Assembly: GCF_018998565.1 (NCBI RefSeq)
Contig: NZ_JAHNZO010000037.1
Coordinates: forward strand, 1 to 64,000
Direction of reading: 5' to 3'
Source: Paenibacillus oleatilyticus
GTDB taxonomy: Bacteria; Bacillota; Bacilli; Paenibacillales; NBRC-103111
Length of the DNA stretch: 64,000 bases
This document shows positions 45,491-53,372 of the stretch, in pieces; within the stretch, counting starts at the first letter, position 1, and every line of letters starts with the position of its first letter. Made by a program: the position numbers and the translations under genes. The notes under the pieces were generated by a model, which saw nothing but the letters and a program-made list of their open reading frames with translations, was not told where the DNA came from and searched no databases.

Positions 45491-46705
45491 ATGAAACAGC
45501 AACGTATGGGAAAAGGAACTAGGACAAAAGCGCTGCATCTGCTAATGGGGTTCGCACTAACGGGACTCGTAGCGGGATGCGGAGGGACGCAAGGAGAGAC
45601 GGGAAAGTCGGGCGATGCGGTAGTCGGGGACGTTATTAAAATCGGAGCCAACCTGGAGCTTTCCGGTCCGGTAGCTTCATACGGTCAGTCGATTGCCGAG
45701 GGTGTCGATCTGGCTGTCGAAAACTTGAACAAAAGCGGCGGCATCAACGGTAAGAAATTGGAAGTCATCAAAGTGGACAATAAGTCGGATGCGGCTGAAG
45801 CAACCAATGCGGCGATCAAATTGACCAGTCAAGATAAGGTGGCAGCTATTATCGGCGCAGCCACCAGCGGCAATACGGTGGCGCAGGCGCAAGTCGCAAC
45901 CAATAACAAAACCGTGCTTCTGACGCCTACAGGCACCAGTCTGAATATCACTGCGAAAGCGGACGGGAGCGTCAACGATTATATGTTCCGGACCTGCTTT
46001 ATCGATCCGTTTCAAGGTCGCGTTGCCGCCAACTTTGCGGCCGGCGAACTGAAGGTGAAGTCGGCGGCTATCTTTGCAGACAGCGCCAGTGAGTATGCGA
46101 AAGGGCTGGCGGCTTCTTTCAAAGAAACGTTCACGCAGGCCGGAGGGACGATCGTTGCCCAAGAAGCGTATGTGGCGAAGGATACCGATTTCCGCGCGAC
46201 ATTGACTCGCATTAAATCACTGAACCCGGATTCGATCTTTATCCCCGGCTATTATGAAGAAGTGGGCTTGATTGTGAAGCAAGCGCGCGAATTGGGAATT
46301 ACCGTACCGCTTATCGGAGCTGACGGATGGGATTCTCCCAAATTAGTGGATTTGGCTGGCGCCGCTGCTTTGAATAATACGTATATCGCCAATCATTATT
46401 CGTCCGAAGACCCGGATAAGATGATTCAGGATTTTGTCCAAGCGTTCAAAGGCAAGTACAGCGGCAAAGCTCCGGATGGGTTTGGCGCCTTGGGCTACGA
46501 TTCAGTCTATTTGTTGGCGGACGGCATCAAGCGCGCGGGCTCGACCGACGGAAGCAAAATTAAGGACGCTTTAGCGCAAACGAAAGATTTGCAGTTGGTT
46601 ACCGGCAAAATTACGCTCGATAAGCAGCACAATCCGATCAAGACGGCAACTGTGCTGGAATATAAAGACGGGAAGCAAACGTTTAGAACGAAAGTGAATC
46701 CATAA
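45491..46705 (+). CDS. livJ: Branched-chain amino acid ABC transporter substrate-binding lipoprotein
   Basis: A 404-residue LivJ/LivK-type receptor. Lipobox GLVAGC places the lipidated cysteine at about residue 30. The mature protein shows the type-I fold: IKIGANLELSGPVASYGQS at the start, AAIIGAATSGNTVAQ and FIPGYYEEVGLIVKQARE. It would capture leucine, isoleucine, valine or a similar amino acid for the LivHMGF complex encoded next. ATG at 45491 has GAGGAGGG upstream. It heads a five-gene operon ending at 50113. Confidence 0.92.
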   Translation: MKQQRMGKGTRTKALHLLMGFALTGLVAGCGGTQGETGKSGDAVVGDVIKIGANLELSGPVASYGQSIAEGVDLAVENLNKSGGINGKKLEVIKVDNKSDAAEATNAAIKLTSQDKVAAIIGAATSGNTVAQAQVATNNKTVLLTPTGTSLNITAKADGSVNDYMFRTCFIDPFQGRVAANFAAGELKVKSAAIFADSASEYAKGLAASFKETFTQAGGTIVAQEAYVAKDTDFRATLTRIKSLNPDSIFIPGYYEEVGLIVKQARELGITVPLIGADGWDSPKLVDLAGAAALNNTYIANHYSSEDPDKMIQDFVQAFKGKYSGKAPDGFGALGYDSVYLLADGIKRAGSTDGSKIKDALAQTKDLQLVTGKITLDKQHNPIKTATVLEYKDGKQTFRTKVNP

Positions 46706-46795
46706 AGCATTCGATAGGGGCTTGGGAGGGGCTTCCTCCCGTTGCGCTTTTTGAAGATCAATCCAATTCGAGTCTGAGCGGTTCGGAGGTTGAGT

Positions 46796-47674
46796 ATGAT
46801 GGACTGGGCACAGCAAATTGTCAACGGCATTTCGCTCGGGAGCATTTATGCGTTAATTGCGCTGGGATACACGATGGTTTATGGCATTATCAAACTGATT
46901 AATTTCGCGCATGGCGATGTCTTCATGATTGGTGCGTTTGTTGGCTTCTATGCAATTAAGGGATGGGGCGTGGGCATCGTCCCCGCTTTGCTGCTCTCGA
47001 TGGTGGCGTGCGCTATTCTTGGCGTGCTGATTGAAAGGGTCGCCTACAAGCGGCTGCGGAACGCGACGAGAATCGCCGCGTTGATTACGGCAATCGGCGT
47101 ATCGCTTCTTATTGAATATGGCACGCTTTATCTTCGCGGCGCCCAACCCGAAGCTTACCCGAGCGCATTCCCGAATCAGTTTTTTACTATTTTTGGCGCC
47201 TCGATCAGCAGCCAATCGCTGTATATTTTGCTGATTTCGATCGTCTTAATGATCATTTTGCAATGGGTGGTGTATCGGACCCGAATTGGCAAGGCGATGC
47301 GCGCCGTATCTCATGACGCGGAAGCAGCAAGTTTGATGGGCGTCCATGTAGACCGGACGATATCGGCTACTTTCGCCATCGGTTCTGCACTGGCAGGAGC
47401 AGCAGGCGTTATCTTCGGGATATACTATACGAAAATAGAACCGTTGATGGGCGTCGTCCCCGGACTCAAAGCTTTCGTTGCCGCTGTTTTGGGCGGCATC
47501 GGCATTATTCCCGGTGCCGTCATCGGCGGCCTCGTGCTGGGAACGGTAGAAACGTTTGTAAGCGCTTTGGGCTATTCTCCGTGGAGGGATGCCGCAGCCT
47601 TTATTATTCTTATTTTGATCCTGATTTTCAGACCGTCCGGCGTGCTGGGGAAAAATATGCGAGAGAAAGTTTAG
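46796..47674 (+). CDS. livH: Branched-chain amino acid ABC transporter permease LivH
   Basis: A 292-residue permease with about eight helices. GISLGSIYALIALGYTMVYG at the start and VLGGIGIIPGAVIGGLVLG near the end are typical of LivH. The ATG at 46796 sits after CGGAGG; an adjacent in-frame ATG at 46799 or a TTG at 46790 are alternatives. It follows livJ by 90 bases and precedes livM by 13. Confidence 0.93.
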   Translation: MMDWAQQIVNGISLGSIYALIALGYTMVYGIIKLINFAHGDVFMIGAFVGFYAIKGWGVGIVPALLLSMVACAILGVLIERVAYKRLRNATRIAALITAIGVSLLIEYGTLYLRGAQPEAYPSAFPNQFFTIFGASISSQSLYILLISIVLMIILQWVVYRTRIGKAMRAVSHDAEAASLMGVHVDRTISATFAIGSALAGAAGVIFGIYYTKIEPLMGVVPGLKAFVAAVLGGIGIIPGAVIGGLVLGTVETFVSALGYSPWRDAAAFIILILILIFRPSGVLGKNMREKV

Positions 47675-47687
47675 GTGACGCATAGTG

Positions 47688-48638
47688 ATGAAAAATAAGT
47701 CAGCATTTTGGTTATTTCTCATTCTCTCTGCAGTCATTTATGGCAGCGTTCAATTGCTGATCAGCGTGGAATGGTTAACCCCTTTTTATACGAATGCCTT
47801 GATTTTTATCGCGATCAATATAATCTTGGCCGTCAGCCTGCATCTGGTCATTGGGATAACCGGGCAGTTTTCTATCGGCCATGCCGGGTTTTTAGCTGTT
47901 GGTGCCTATGTCGCTGCGATTACGACCATGAAATTTCATCTTCCGTTTCCTGTCGCATTGCTGGCCGGAGGAGCTGTGGCTGCATGTTCAGGCTTGCTGG
48001 TCGGCATCCCGAGCTTGCGCCTGAAGGGCGATTATTTGGCGATTGCCACGCTGGGCTTCGGCGAGATTATTCGGGTCGTATTCATTAACATGGAATATGT
48101 CGGGGGCGCGGCCGGTATGCAGGTGGCGCATTTGACAACCTGGACAACGACGTTTTTATGTCTCTTTATTACCACGCTGGTCATTATGAACCTTACGAAT
48201 TCAACACATGGACGGGCATGCATATCGATCCGTGAAAATGAAATTGCCGCCGATGCCATGGGGATCAACACCACGTACTACAAAGTGGTCGCCTTTACGA
48301 TCGGTTCTTTTTTCGCGGGAATTGCAGGCGGGCTGTATGCCCATAACTTTTATATGATTCAACCGACAAATTTCGGGTTTTTGAAGTCGTTTGACATCTT
48401 AATCTTTGTCGTTCTGGGGGGGCTGGGCAGTTTGTCGGGCGCCGTCTTGGCGGCGATATTGCTGACGATTGTGTCTACCTTCCTGCAAGGCTATCCGGAA
48501 ACGCGAATGATGATTTACAGCGTCATCCTGATCGTTGTCATGCTGTATCGGCCGCAGGGATTAATGGGGACCACGGAAATGACCTCTTACTTGCGGAAGT
48601 GGACGGCGATGAAACGGAGGGATGCGTATGGAAAATAA
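47688..48638 (+). CDS. livM: Branched-chain amino acid ABC transporter permease LivM
   Basis: A 316-residue permease partner of LivH with about nine helices. ITGQFSIGHAGFLAVGAYVA and FVVLGGLGSLSGAVLAAI are diagnostic. The SIRENEIAADAMGINTTYYK loop is the ATPase coupling region. An ATG at 47688 or the preceding GTG at 47685 could start it. Its end overlaps the start of livG by a few bases. Confidence 0.93.
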   Translation: MKNKSAFWLFLILSAVIYGSVQLLISVEWLTPFYTNALIFIAINIILAVSLHLVIGITGQFSIGHAGFLAVGAYVAAITTMKFHLPFPVALLAGGAVAACSGLLVGIPSLRLKGDYLAIATLGFGEIIRVVFINMEYVGGAAGMQVAHLTTWTTTFLCLFITTLVIMNLTNSTHGRACISIRENEIAADAMGINTTYYKVVAFTIGSFFAGIAGGLYAHNFYMIQPTNFGFLKSFDILIFVVLGGLGSLSGAVLAAILLTIVSTFLQGYPETRMMIYSVILIVVMLYRPQGLMGTTEMTSYLRKWTAMKRRDAYGK

Positions 48639-49431
48639 CCCCTTACTCCACGTTCACGGCGTCAGCATGCAATTTGGCGGGTTGAAAGCCGTTTCCGGTC
48701 TTCATATGGAAATCCGCCAAGGCGAGCTGGTAGGGCTTATCGGACCGAATGGGGCCGGAAAAACGACGAGTTTTAATTTGTTGACCGGTGTGTACGTACC
48801 GACCGAAGGAGAAATCTTACTTGAAGGAAAGCGACTGAACGGTCTTGCTCCTTATCAAATTACCCGCATGGGCATTAGCCGGACTTTCCAAAATATTCGC
48901 CTTTTTAATGAGATTTCCGTATTGGACAACGTGAAAATCGCCTACCATTCCTTGGCCAAGCATTCGATGGCGAGCTCTATATTGCGGCTTCCGTCCCATT
49001 TTGCCGGTGAGAAAGAAATGGAAGAGAAGGCGATTCAGTTTCTGCGGATGTTCCAATTGGAAGCTTGCATGCATGAAACGGCTAAAAACTTGCCTTACGG
49101 ACAACAGCGCCGTCTGGAAATCGTTCGAGCGTTGGCCGCCGGGCCCAAGCTGCTCTTGCTGGACGAACCTGCGGCAGGCATGAATCAACAAGAGACGCGT
49201 CATCTCATGGAATTGATCGCGTTTATCCGCCATGAACTGGATTTGACGATTTTGTTGATTGAGCACGATATGAAGCTGGTCATGGGCATCTGCGAGCGGA
49301 TTTACGTACTGGATCACGGACAGCTTATTGCGCAAGGAACGCCGGAGGACATCCGCAACCATGTCAAGGTGATCGAGGCCTACTTGGGAGAGGAGGTGGC
49401 AAGCACCCATGTTGAACGTGGAGCAAATTGA
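48628..49431 (+). CDS. livG: Branched-chain amino acid ABC transporter ATPase LivG
   Basis: A 267-residue ABC ATPase. Walker A GPNGAGKTT, the LivG-specific Q-loop ISRTFQNIRLF, signature LPYGQQRRLE, Walker B LLLLDEPAAGMN and the switch His in LIEHDMKLV. The ATG at 48628, with GGAGGG upstream, is preferred; an in-frame ATG at 48622 is possible. It overlaps livM at the start and livF at the end. Confidence 0.93.
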   Translation: MENNPLLHVHGVSMQFGGLKAVSGLHMEIRQGELVGLIGPNGAGKTTSFNLLTGVYVPTEGEILLEGKRLNGLAPYQITRMGISRTFQNIRLFNEISVLDNVKIAYHSLAKHSMASSILRLPSHFAGEKEMEEKAIQFLRMFQLEACMHETAKNLPYGQQRRLEIVRALAAGPKLLLLDEPAAGMNQQETRHLMELIAFIRHELDLTILLIEHDMKLVMGICERIYVLDHGQLIAQGTPEDIRNHVKVIEAYLGEEVASTHVERGAN

Positions 49432-50113
49432 TGTGTACTACGGGCATATTCAAGCTCTGAAAGGGGTCACGCTGGATGTTCGTCGCGGAGAAATTGTTAC
49501 CTTGATTGGAGCCAACGGGGCAGGCAAAAGTACGCTTCTGAAAACGATTTCCGGTCTGCTAAAGCCTAACCGGGGTTCCATCCATTATACCGGCGTTTCG
49601 ATGAACGGGAAAACGGCGCAAGATATTGTCAAAGCGGGAATTTCCCATGTACCGGAAGGCCGTCGTGTCTTTGCGAATATGTCCGTGCTGGAAAATTTGG
49701 AATTGGGCGCCTACGTTAGAAGAGATACCATTGGTATTCGGCATGATTTGCAAAAAGTATTCGAACTCTTCCCGCGTCTGCATGAACGTCGCAAGCAGCT
49801 AGCCGGGACGCTGTCCGGCGGTGAACAGCAGATGCTAGCTATGGGACGGGCGCTGATGGCGCGCCCCAAGCTCCTGCTGCTTGACGAGCCTTCCATGGGG
49901 CTTGCACCGCTGCTTGTGAAAACGATTTTTGCCATTATCGAAGAAATCAATCGCAACGGCACGACTGTTCTGCTGGTGGAACAAAATGCCAATCTGGCGT
50001 TATCCATCGCCACCCGCGTTTATGTCATTGAAACCGGCAGCGTCGTCCTTTCCGGCACGCCGGAGGAGCTAGCCTCCAGCGAGCAGGTCAAGATGGCTTA
50101 CCTTGGCAGTTAG
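49409..50113 (+). CDS. livF: Branched-chain amino acid ABC transporter ATPase LivF
   Basis: A 234-residue second ATPase. Walker A GANGAGKST, the LivF-type Q-loop GISHVPEGRRVF, signature LSGGEQQM and Walker B LLLLDEPSMGLAP. It overlaps livG by 23 bases and ends the operon. Its terminator was the landing site of the IS element that follows. Confidence 0.93.
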   Translation: MLNVEQIDVYYGHIQALKGVTLDVRRGEIVTLIGANGAGKSTLLKTISGLLKPNRGSIHYTGVSMNGKTAQDIVKAGISHVPEGRRVFANMSVLENLELGAYVRRDTIGIRHDLQKVFELFPRLHERRKQLAGTLSGGEQQMLAMGRALMARPKLLLLDEPSMGLAPLLVKTIFAIIEEINRNGTTVLLVEQNANLALSIATRVYVIETGSVVLSGTPEELASSEQVKMAYLGS

Positions 50114-50151
50114 CTGCTTTGCTCAATATGTATTTAATGATAAGCTTATCG

Positions 50152-50184
50152 CATCGCCGGCTAAGGCGATGTTTTTTATTTTTT
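50152..50184 (+). terminator. Intrinsic terminator of the liv operon
   Basis: CATCGCC pairs with GGCGATG around GGCTAA, followed by TTTTTTATTTTTT. It is nearly identical to the terminator at 7910. The IS target duplication lies in its T-tract. Confidence 0.88.
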
Positions 50185-50185
50185 A

Positions 50186-50212
50186 GGCTATGTTAATAAA
50201 CATTGTTGATTA
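50186..50212 (+). repeat. Left terminal inverted repeat of the IS element
   Basis: Matches the reverse complement of the right end with about four differences over 25 bases. Confidence 0.85.
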
Positions 50213-50223
50213 CTATCAAAATG

Positions 50224-50486
50224 AAAACCGCCTTTTCCAAAGGCGGTCAGAGTGTTGAGAAAGTGGTCAAACGGGATTATAGAGGTAACGAAGGGGTGGG
50301 GTATCCACTTCCGACCACTCTTGTCTTCGGGAAATTTGATTGGAAGCCGCTTACTAGCGGACATTTCCCGAAGACAAAGGCGGACGCTATCGCTTCTCCA
50401 GTGGATACCCCACCTCCGTATGTTTCTCTATTTTTGCTTAGACCACTTTCTCAACAAGCTCACCGCCTTTTCCAAAGGCGGTAATT
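50224..50486. repeat. Nested 260-bp foldback (MITE-like) sequence
   Basis: Each end carries the same 21-bp palindrome (ACCGCCTTT...AAAGGCGGT, at 50227 and 50462). Going inward, arms pair in order: TGTTGAGAAAGTGGTC (50253) with its complement at 50441, GTGGGGTATCCACT (50296) with 50400, and TGTCTTCGGGAAAT (50322) with 50363. A CCGC...GCGG hairpin forms the tip. The whole unit can fold on itself. It ends a few bases from the passenger gene's stop and has no protein of its own. Confidence 0.8.
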
Positions 50487-50490
50487 AGGG

Positions 50491-51222
50491 CTATCGTATC
50501 CCAGTTTGTTGAGCTTGTCGGTTTGATTTTTTCATTTCCTTTTGCAACTTATCCTTAATACGGGCACATTTATTCAAATGCAAAAAATTATGTCTTGTTG
50601 CTGGCATTAGCACAAGTCCAGCAATTGTCTTCTTGCTCCAATATTCAGCAATACCACTTGCTTCCTGAAGAATAGCATTTTCATCAAACAACTTTTTGAT
50701 TCTACAATCTTGAACTTTATCTCTGAACTCGCCTGGTTGCAGTGAGGAAATTATTTGTCGTGTTTGTTTTCCCACGGCTATTCTATATTCTAATAGTGAT
50801 TCTATATTTATAAGTGAACTTAATTCTGCGATATCGTCATCACTCATGCTGTTTCCGCTATGGGGAAATCTGATGTTCATTTTTTGTAGCCAATTATCAG
50901 AATGAAGTACCTGCTGACTGTCAGCAACTAAAATATTCATCGTCATGTCCTCGACTCTTGCAATATGCCAGAGATGCCATACGATTGAATTTTTTGTATC
51001 TGGAGCATTTACTGGATACTTCCTTAATGCACTTTCCTCCAGACTTTCCAAAACGAAATCCTCCAAAGTATTGATGCGGTCGTTACTCATTTTCGATGAG
51101 TACAACAAAGCATGGTGATTGAGAAAAAGCTCAATCGCTCGAACATGCTCGTTTGGATTCAATATGATTTCAGTTAAATTCTTATGGTTTTCATTCCAAA
51201 CCCTTCTTTGCTCCAAATCCAT
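50491..51222 (-). CDS. DinB-family (DinB_2-like) protein, IS passenger gene
   Basis: A 243-residue protein with the four-helix DinB/YfiT-like plan. NSIVWHLWHIARVEDMTMN provides the conserved metal-binding histidines, and a third is in MPATRHNFLHLNKC near residue 218. Members are damage-inducible or thiol-S-transferase-like metalloenzymes, and the function is not predictable here. The ATG at 51222 has GGAG 9 bases upstream. Lying between the transposase gene and the IS end, in the same orientation, it is a passenger, as known for some IS1595-family elements. Confidence 0.78.
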   Translation of the reverse strand: MDLEQRRVWNENHKNLTEIILNPNEHVRAIELFLNHHALLYSSKMSNDRINTLEDFVLESLEESALRKYPVNAPDTKNSIVWHLWHIARVEDMTMNILVADSQQVLHSDNWLQKMNIRFPHSGNSMSDDDIAELSSLINIESLLEYRIAVGKQTRQIISSLQPGEFRDKVQDCRIKKLFDENAILQEASGIAEYWSKKTIAGLVLMPATRHNFLHLNKCARIKDKLQKEMKKSNRQAQQTGIR

Positions 51223-51264
51223 TGAAATCAACTCCAGAATAAAAGTGGGAAGCGACCCGTTCCC

Positions 51265-52311
51265 TTAGCAAACAAACGATGCTTGACGAAGATGAGCATT
51301 CGTCTCTTTTACAGGAAGCAGACAAGATAAAACTAACATATTTTTCTTATTCGACGCTGTGTTCTCATATTCCTTGCTGTCTAAATAACGGAACCATGCC
51401 AAGTAGTTTTGCAGATACTTGGTTGCCACACCGTTGAAGCGGTCCATCCATCGTTTTAGTCTGCTGTGATAACTGTTCACATTCTGTATGTGGTAAATAC
51501 CTTTTACACGCTGTTTCCCATCGGATTTAAACCGATAATGAGACAAGCCTTTTTTGTTGGCGAAGGAACTGAATGCTCTCCACGAGTCAGTACAGAGCAC
51601 ATTTGCCCCCGTTAGATGAACGCCAATAGCTTCGTCGAGTTTTGATGTTCGAATGCGGCCACGCCCAAGAATTCCAGAGTAAGTGGTCCTCTGACGGTCA
51701 CGAGCAACCAAAACACACACTTGGTCATTACTTATCCCACGTAACTTGGCTTTACCTCCACGTTTACGTGGTTTACCTCCAATGATATTTTTCTTTCCCT
51801 TTTCAGAGTAAAGGAAATAGGTCTCGTCCAATTCGACGATACCTTGGAAGGTTTCAGATGGTATCTGTTTCAAGGCAGATAAAATCTTATGTCGCCAATA
51901 GAACAGGGTTACATGCGTAACTTCCCCGTGCAGTAATTCCGCACTCTTACGTAGCTAAAAACCCTCAATCATGCATTCTATGAACCGAATCCAAAGACGA
52001 GGTCGTTTCGTTCTTTGTAGAGGGGTATTGGTAAGGTCATTGAAGGTATGACGACAAGCTTTACAACGGTAACGTTGACGCTTCACTGTTCCAGAACGAG
52101 TTTTAATCGTATATTTACCGAACCGAACAACGGAGTGATTATTACAATGTGGACATACTAACCCGTCCTTATGTTTTTGTTCCTGAATTTCGTCGATAGC
52201 ACGAACAGGTGTGCCAGCTCCACTCGTGCGAGACTGTAAAAAGTAAATGAGTTCTCGTTTACTACTATCATCTAAAGCTCCTGCGAGTCGCTTTAAGTCC
52301 TTCAAATCCAT
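51265..52311 (-). pseudogene. IS1595-family transposase with an in-frame TAG
   Basis: The first part (52311 down to 51955) has an N-terminal helix and the zinc ribbon CPHCNNHSVVRFGKY...YRCKACRHTF. It ends at a TAG after FIECMIEGF. The same frame continues without any shift through LRKSAELLHGEVTHVTLFYW and the ISXO2-like catalytic domain: first Asp in VELDETYF, second in LCTDSWRAF, and NSYHSRLKRWM. The single stop therefore divides an otherwise intact protein of about 350 residues. A nonsense mutation is the simple explanation, and amber readthrough is possible. Confidence 0.85.
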
Positions 52312-52374
52312 AGGTAAAATCACTCCGAAGTTGGTTTATACCCATAATCATAGAACATTTGTTCCTATTTATTA

Positions 52375-52402
52375 AATATCAACAATCTCATTTAACATAG
52401 CC
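52375..52402 (-). repeat. Right terminal inverted repeat of the IS element
   Basis: Reads ATATCAACAATCTCATTTAA then CATAGCC, the inverted match of the left end. The 8-bp target repeat follows directly. Confidence 0.85.
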
Positions 52403-52561
52403 ATTTTTTAAGGACAGGAATGGGATCAAGTAGCCCCATCTCAGCTCGGTTGCGGTTGCGAGCGAGTTATATCCGGGAAATGAGGGTAATTTATAAGTTT
52501 TGTTGATCAAGCTATGAATCTACTGTATTTTCATATAGTGTTACACATCATTTGTGGGGTC

Positions 52562-52594
52562 CTTATGAAAATCTTAATAATTTCTCATGCAAAA
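52562..52594 (+). promoter_or_regulatory. Candidate VanR-binding direct repeats upstream of vanR
   Basis: Three consecutive 11-base units, CTTATGAAAAT, CTTAATAATTT and CTCATGCAAAA, give the direct-repeat spacing used by OmpR-class regulators. The promoter of vanR should lie just downstream (TAAAAT near 52622 is a possible -10). The 150 bases between the IS and these repeats show no gene. Confidence 0.5.
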
Positions 52595-52667
52595 AATAAT
52601 AAATATAGATACCGAATTTAGTAAAATAGTACGATGTTGAGTTCTGTCTGAAAAGGAGTTGAAAATC

Positions 52668-53372
52668 ATGTGCGCTAAAGTTCTCGTTGTTGACGATGAA
52701 CATGAAATAACGGATTTAATAGAAGTGTATCTGCGAAATGAAAATTATGAAGTGTTCAAGTTTTACTCTGCAAAGGAAGCTCTTTCCTGCATTGAAACGA
52801 CGGAGCTTGACCTTGCAATTCTGGACATTATGCTGCCGGACATCAATGGTTTTAAGCTTTGCCAAAAAATACGGGAACAGCATACCTATCCCATCATTAT
52901 GCTGACGGCCAAAGATGAAGAGACGGATAAAATTACGGGGCTAACCTTAGGTGCCGACGACTACATCACAAAACCGTTCCGTCCGCTTGAGATGGTAGCG
53001 CGTGTAAAAGCACAGTTGCGGCGCTATAAAAAATACAACACGACGCAGTCTGCGCCTGTCACTGAGCCTGTAATCGTCCATTCAGGTTTGGTTATGGATG
53101 TAAACACGCATGAGTGCCTACTGAATGAAAAACCTCTTGAACTGACACCCACCGAGTTTTCCATTCTCCGCATTTTACTGGAGCGAAAGGGCAGCGTGGT
53201 GAGTGCCGAGGAACTATTTCATGAAATTTGGAAGGACGAGTATTACAGCAAAAGCAACAATACGATCACCGTTCATATCCGTCACTTGCGTGAAAAAATG
53301 GGCGACACTGTAGAAAAACCAAAGTATATCAAAACCGTATGGGGGGTCGGCTATAAAATTGAAAAGCAATAA
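52668..53372 (+). CDS. vanR: VanR-type response regulator
   Basis: A 234-residue OmpR-class regulator of glycopeptide resistance, very close to VanR of vanA clusters. Phosphorylated Asp53 is in LDLAILDIMLPD, Lys102 in YITKPFRPLEMVARVKAQL, and the DNA-binding domain ends in IKTVWGVGYKIEKQ. The ATG at 52668 with AAGGAG 9 bases upstream puts the acceptor at residue 53, as in VanR of Tn1546. When phosphorylated by VanS it should activate its own promoter and that of vanHAX. It overlaps vanS by 14 bases. Confidence 0.95.
   Translation: MCAKVLVVDDEHEITDLIEVYLRNENYEVFKFYSAKEALSCIETTELDLAILDIMLPDINGFKLCQKIREQHTYPIIMLTAKDEETDKITGLTLGADDYITKPFRPLEMVARVKAQLRRYKKYNTTQSAPVTEPVIVHSGLVMDVNTHECLLNEKPLELTPTEFSILRILLERKGSVVSAEELFHEIWKDEYYSKSNNTITVHIRHLREKMGDTVEKPKYIKTVWGVGYKIEKQ

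Larger units (their letters stand above)
50186..52402. mobile_element. IS1595-family insertion element with a passenger gene
   Basis: The element is 2217 bp. Its ends are inverted repeats: left GGCTATGTTAATAAACATTG, right end in reverse complement GGCTATGTTAAATGAGATTG, both followed by TTGAT. It is flanked by a perfect 8-bp direct repeat, ATTTTTTA (50178-50185 and 52403-52410), as expected for IS1595-family transposition. Inside, on the minus strand, are a DDE transposase interrupted by a stop and a DinB-family gene. A 260-bp foldback sequence lies next to the left end. Clean ends and matching target repeats imply a fairly recent insertion. Confidence 0.9.

Noticed and set aside
48817..49410. 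197-codon minus-strand frame inside livG
   Set aside because: Antisense of LivG motifs. Composition is typical of shadow frames.
50224..50486. The foldback as a CRISPR or attachment array
   Set aside because: It has only paired inverted arms, with no regular repeat-spacer spacing and no cas or integrase gene nearby.
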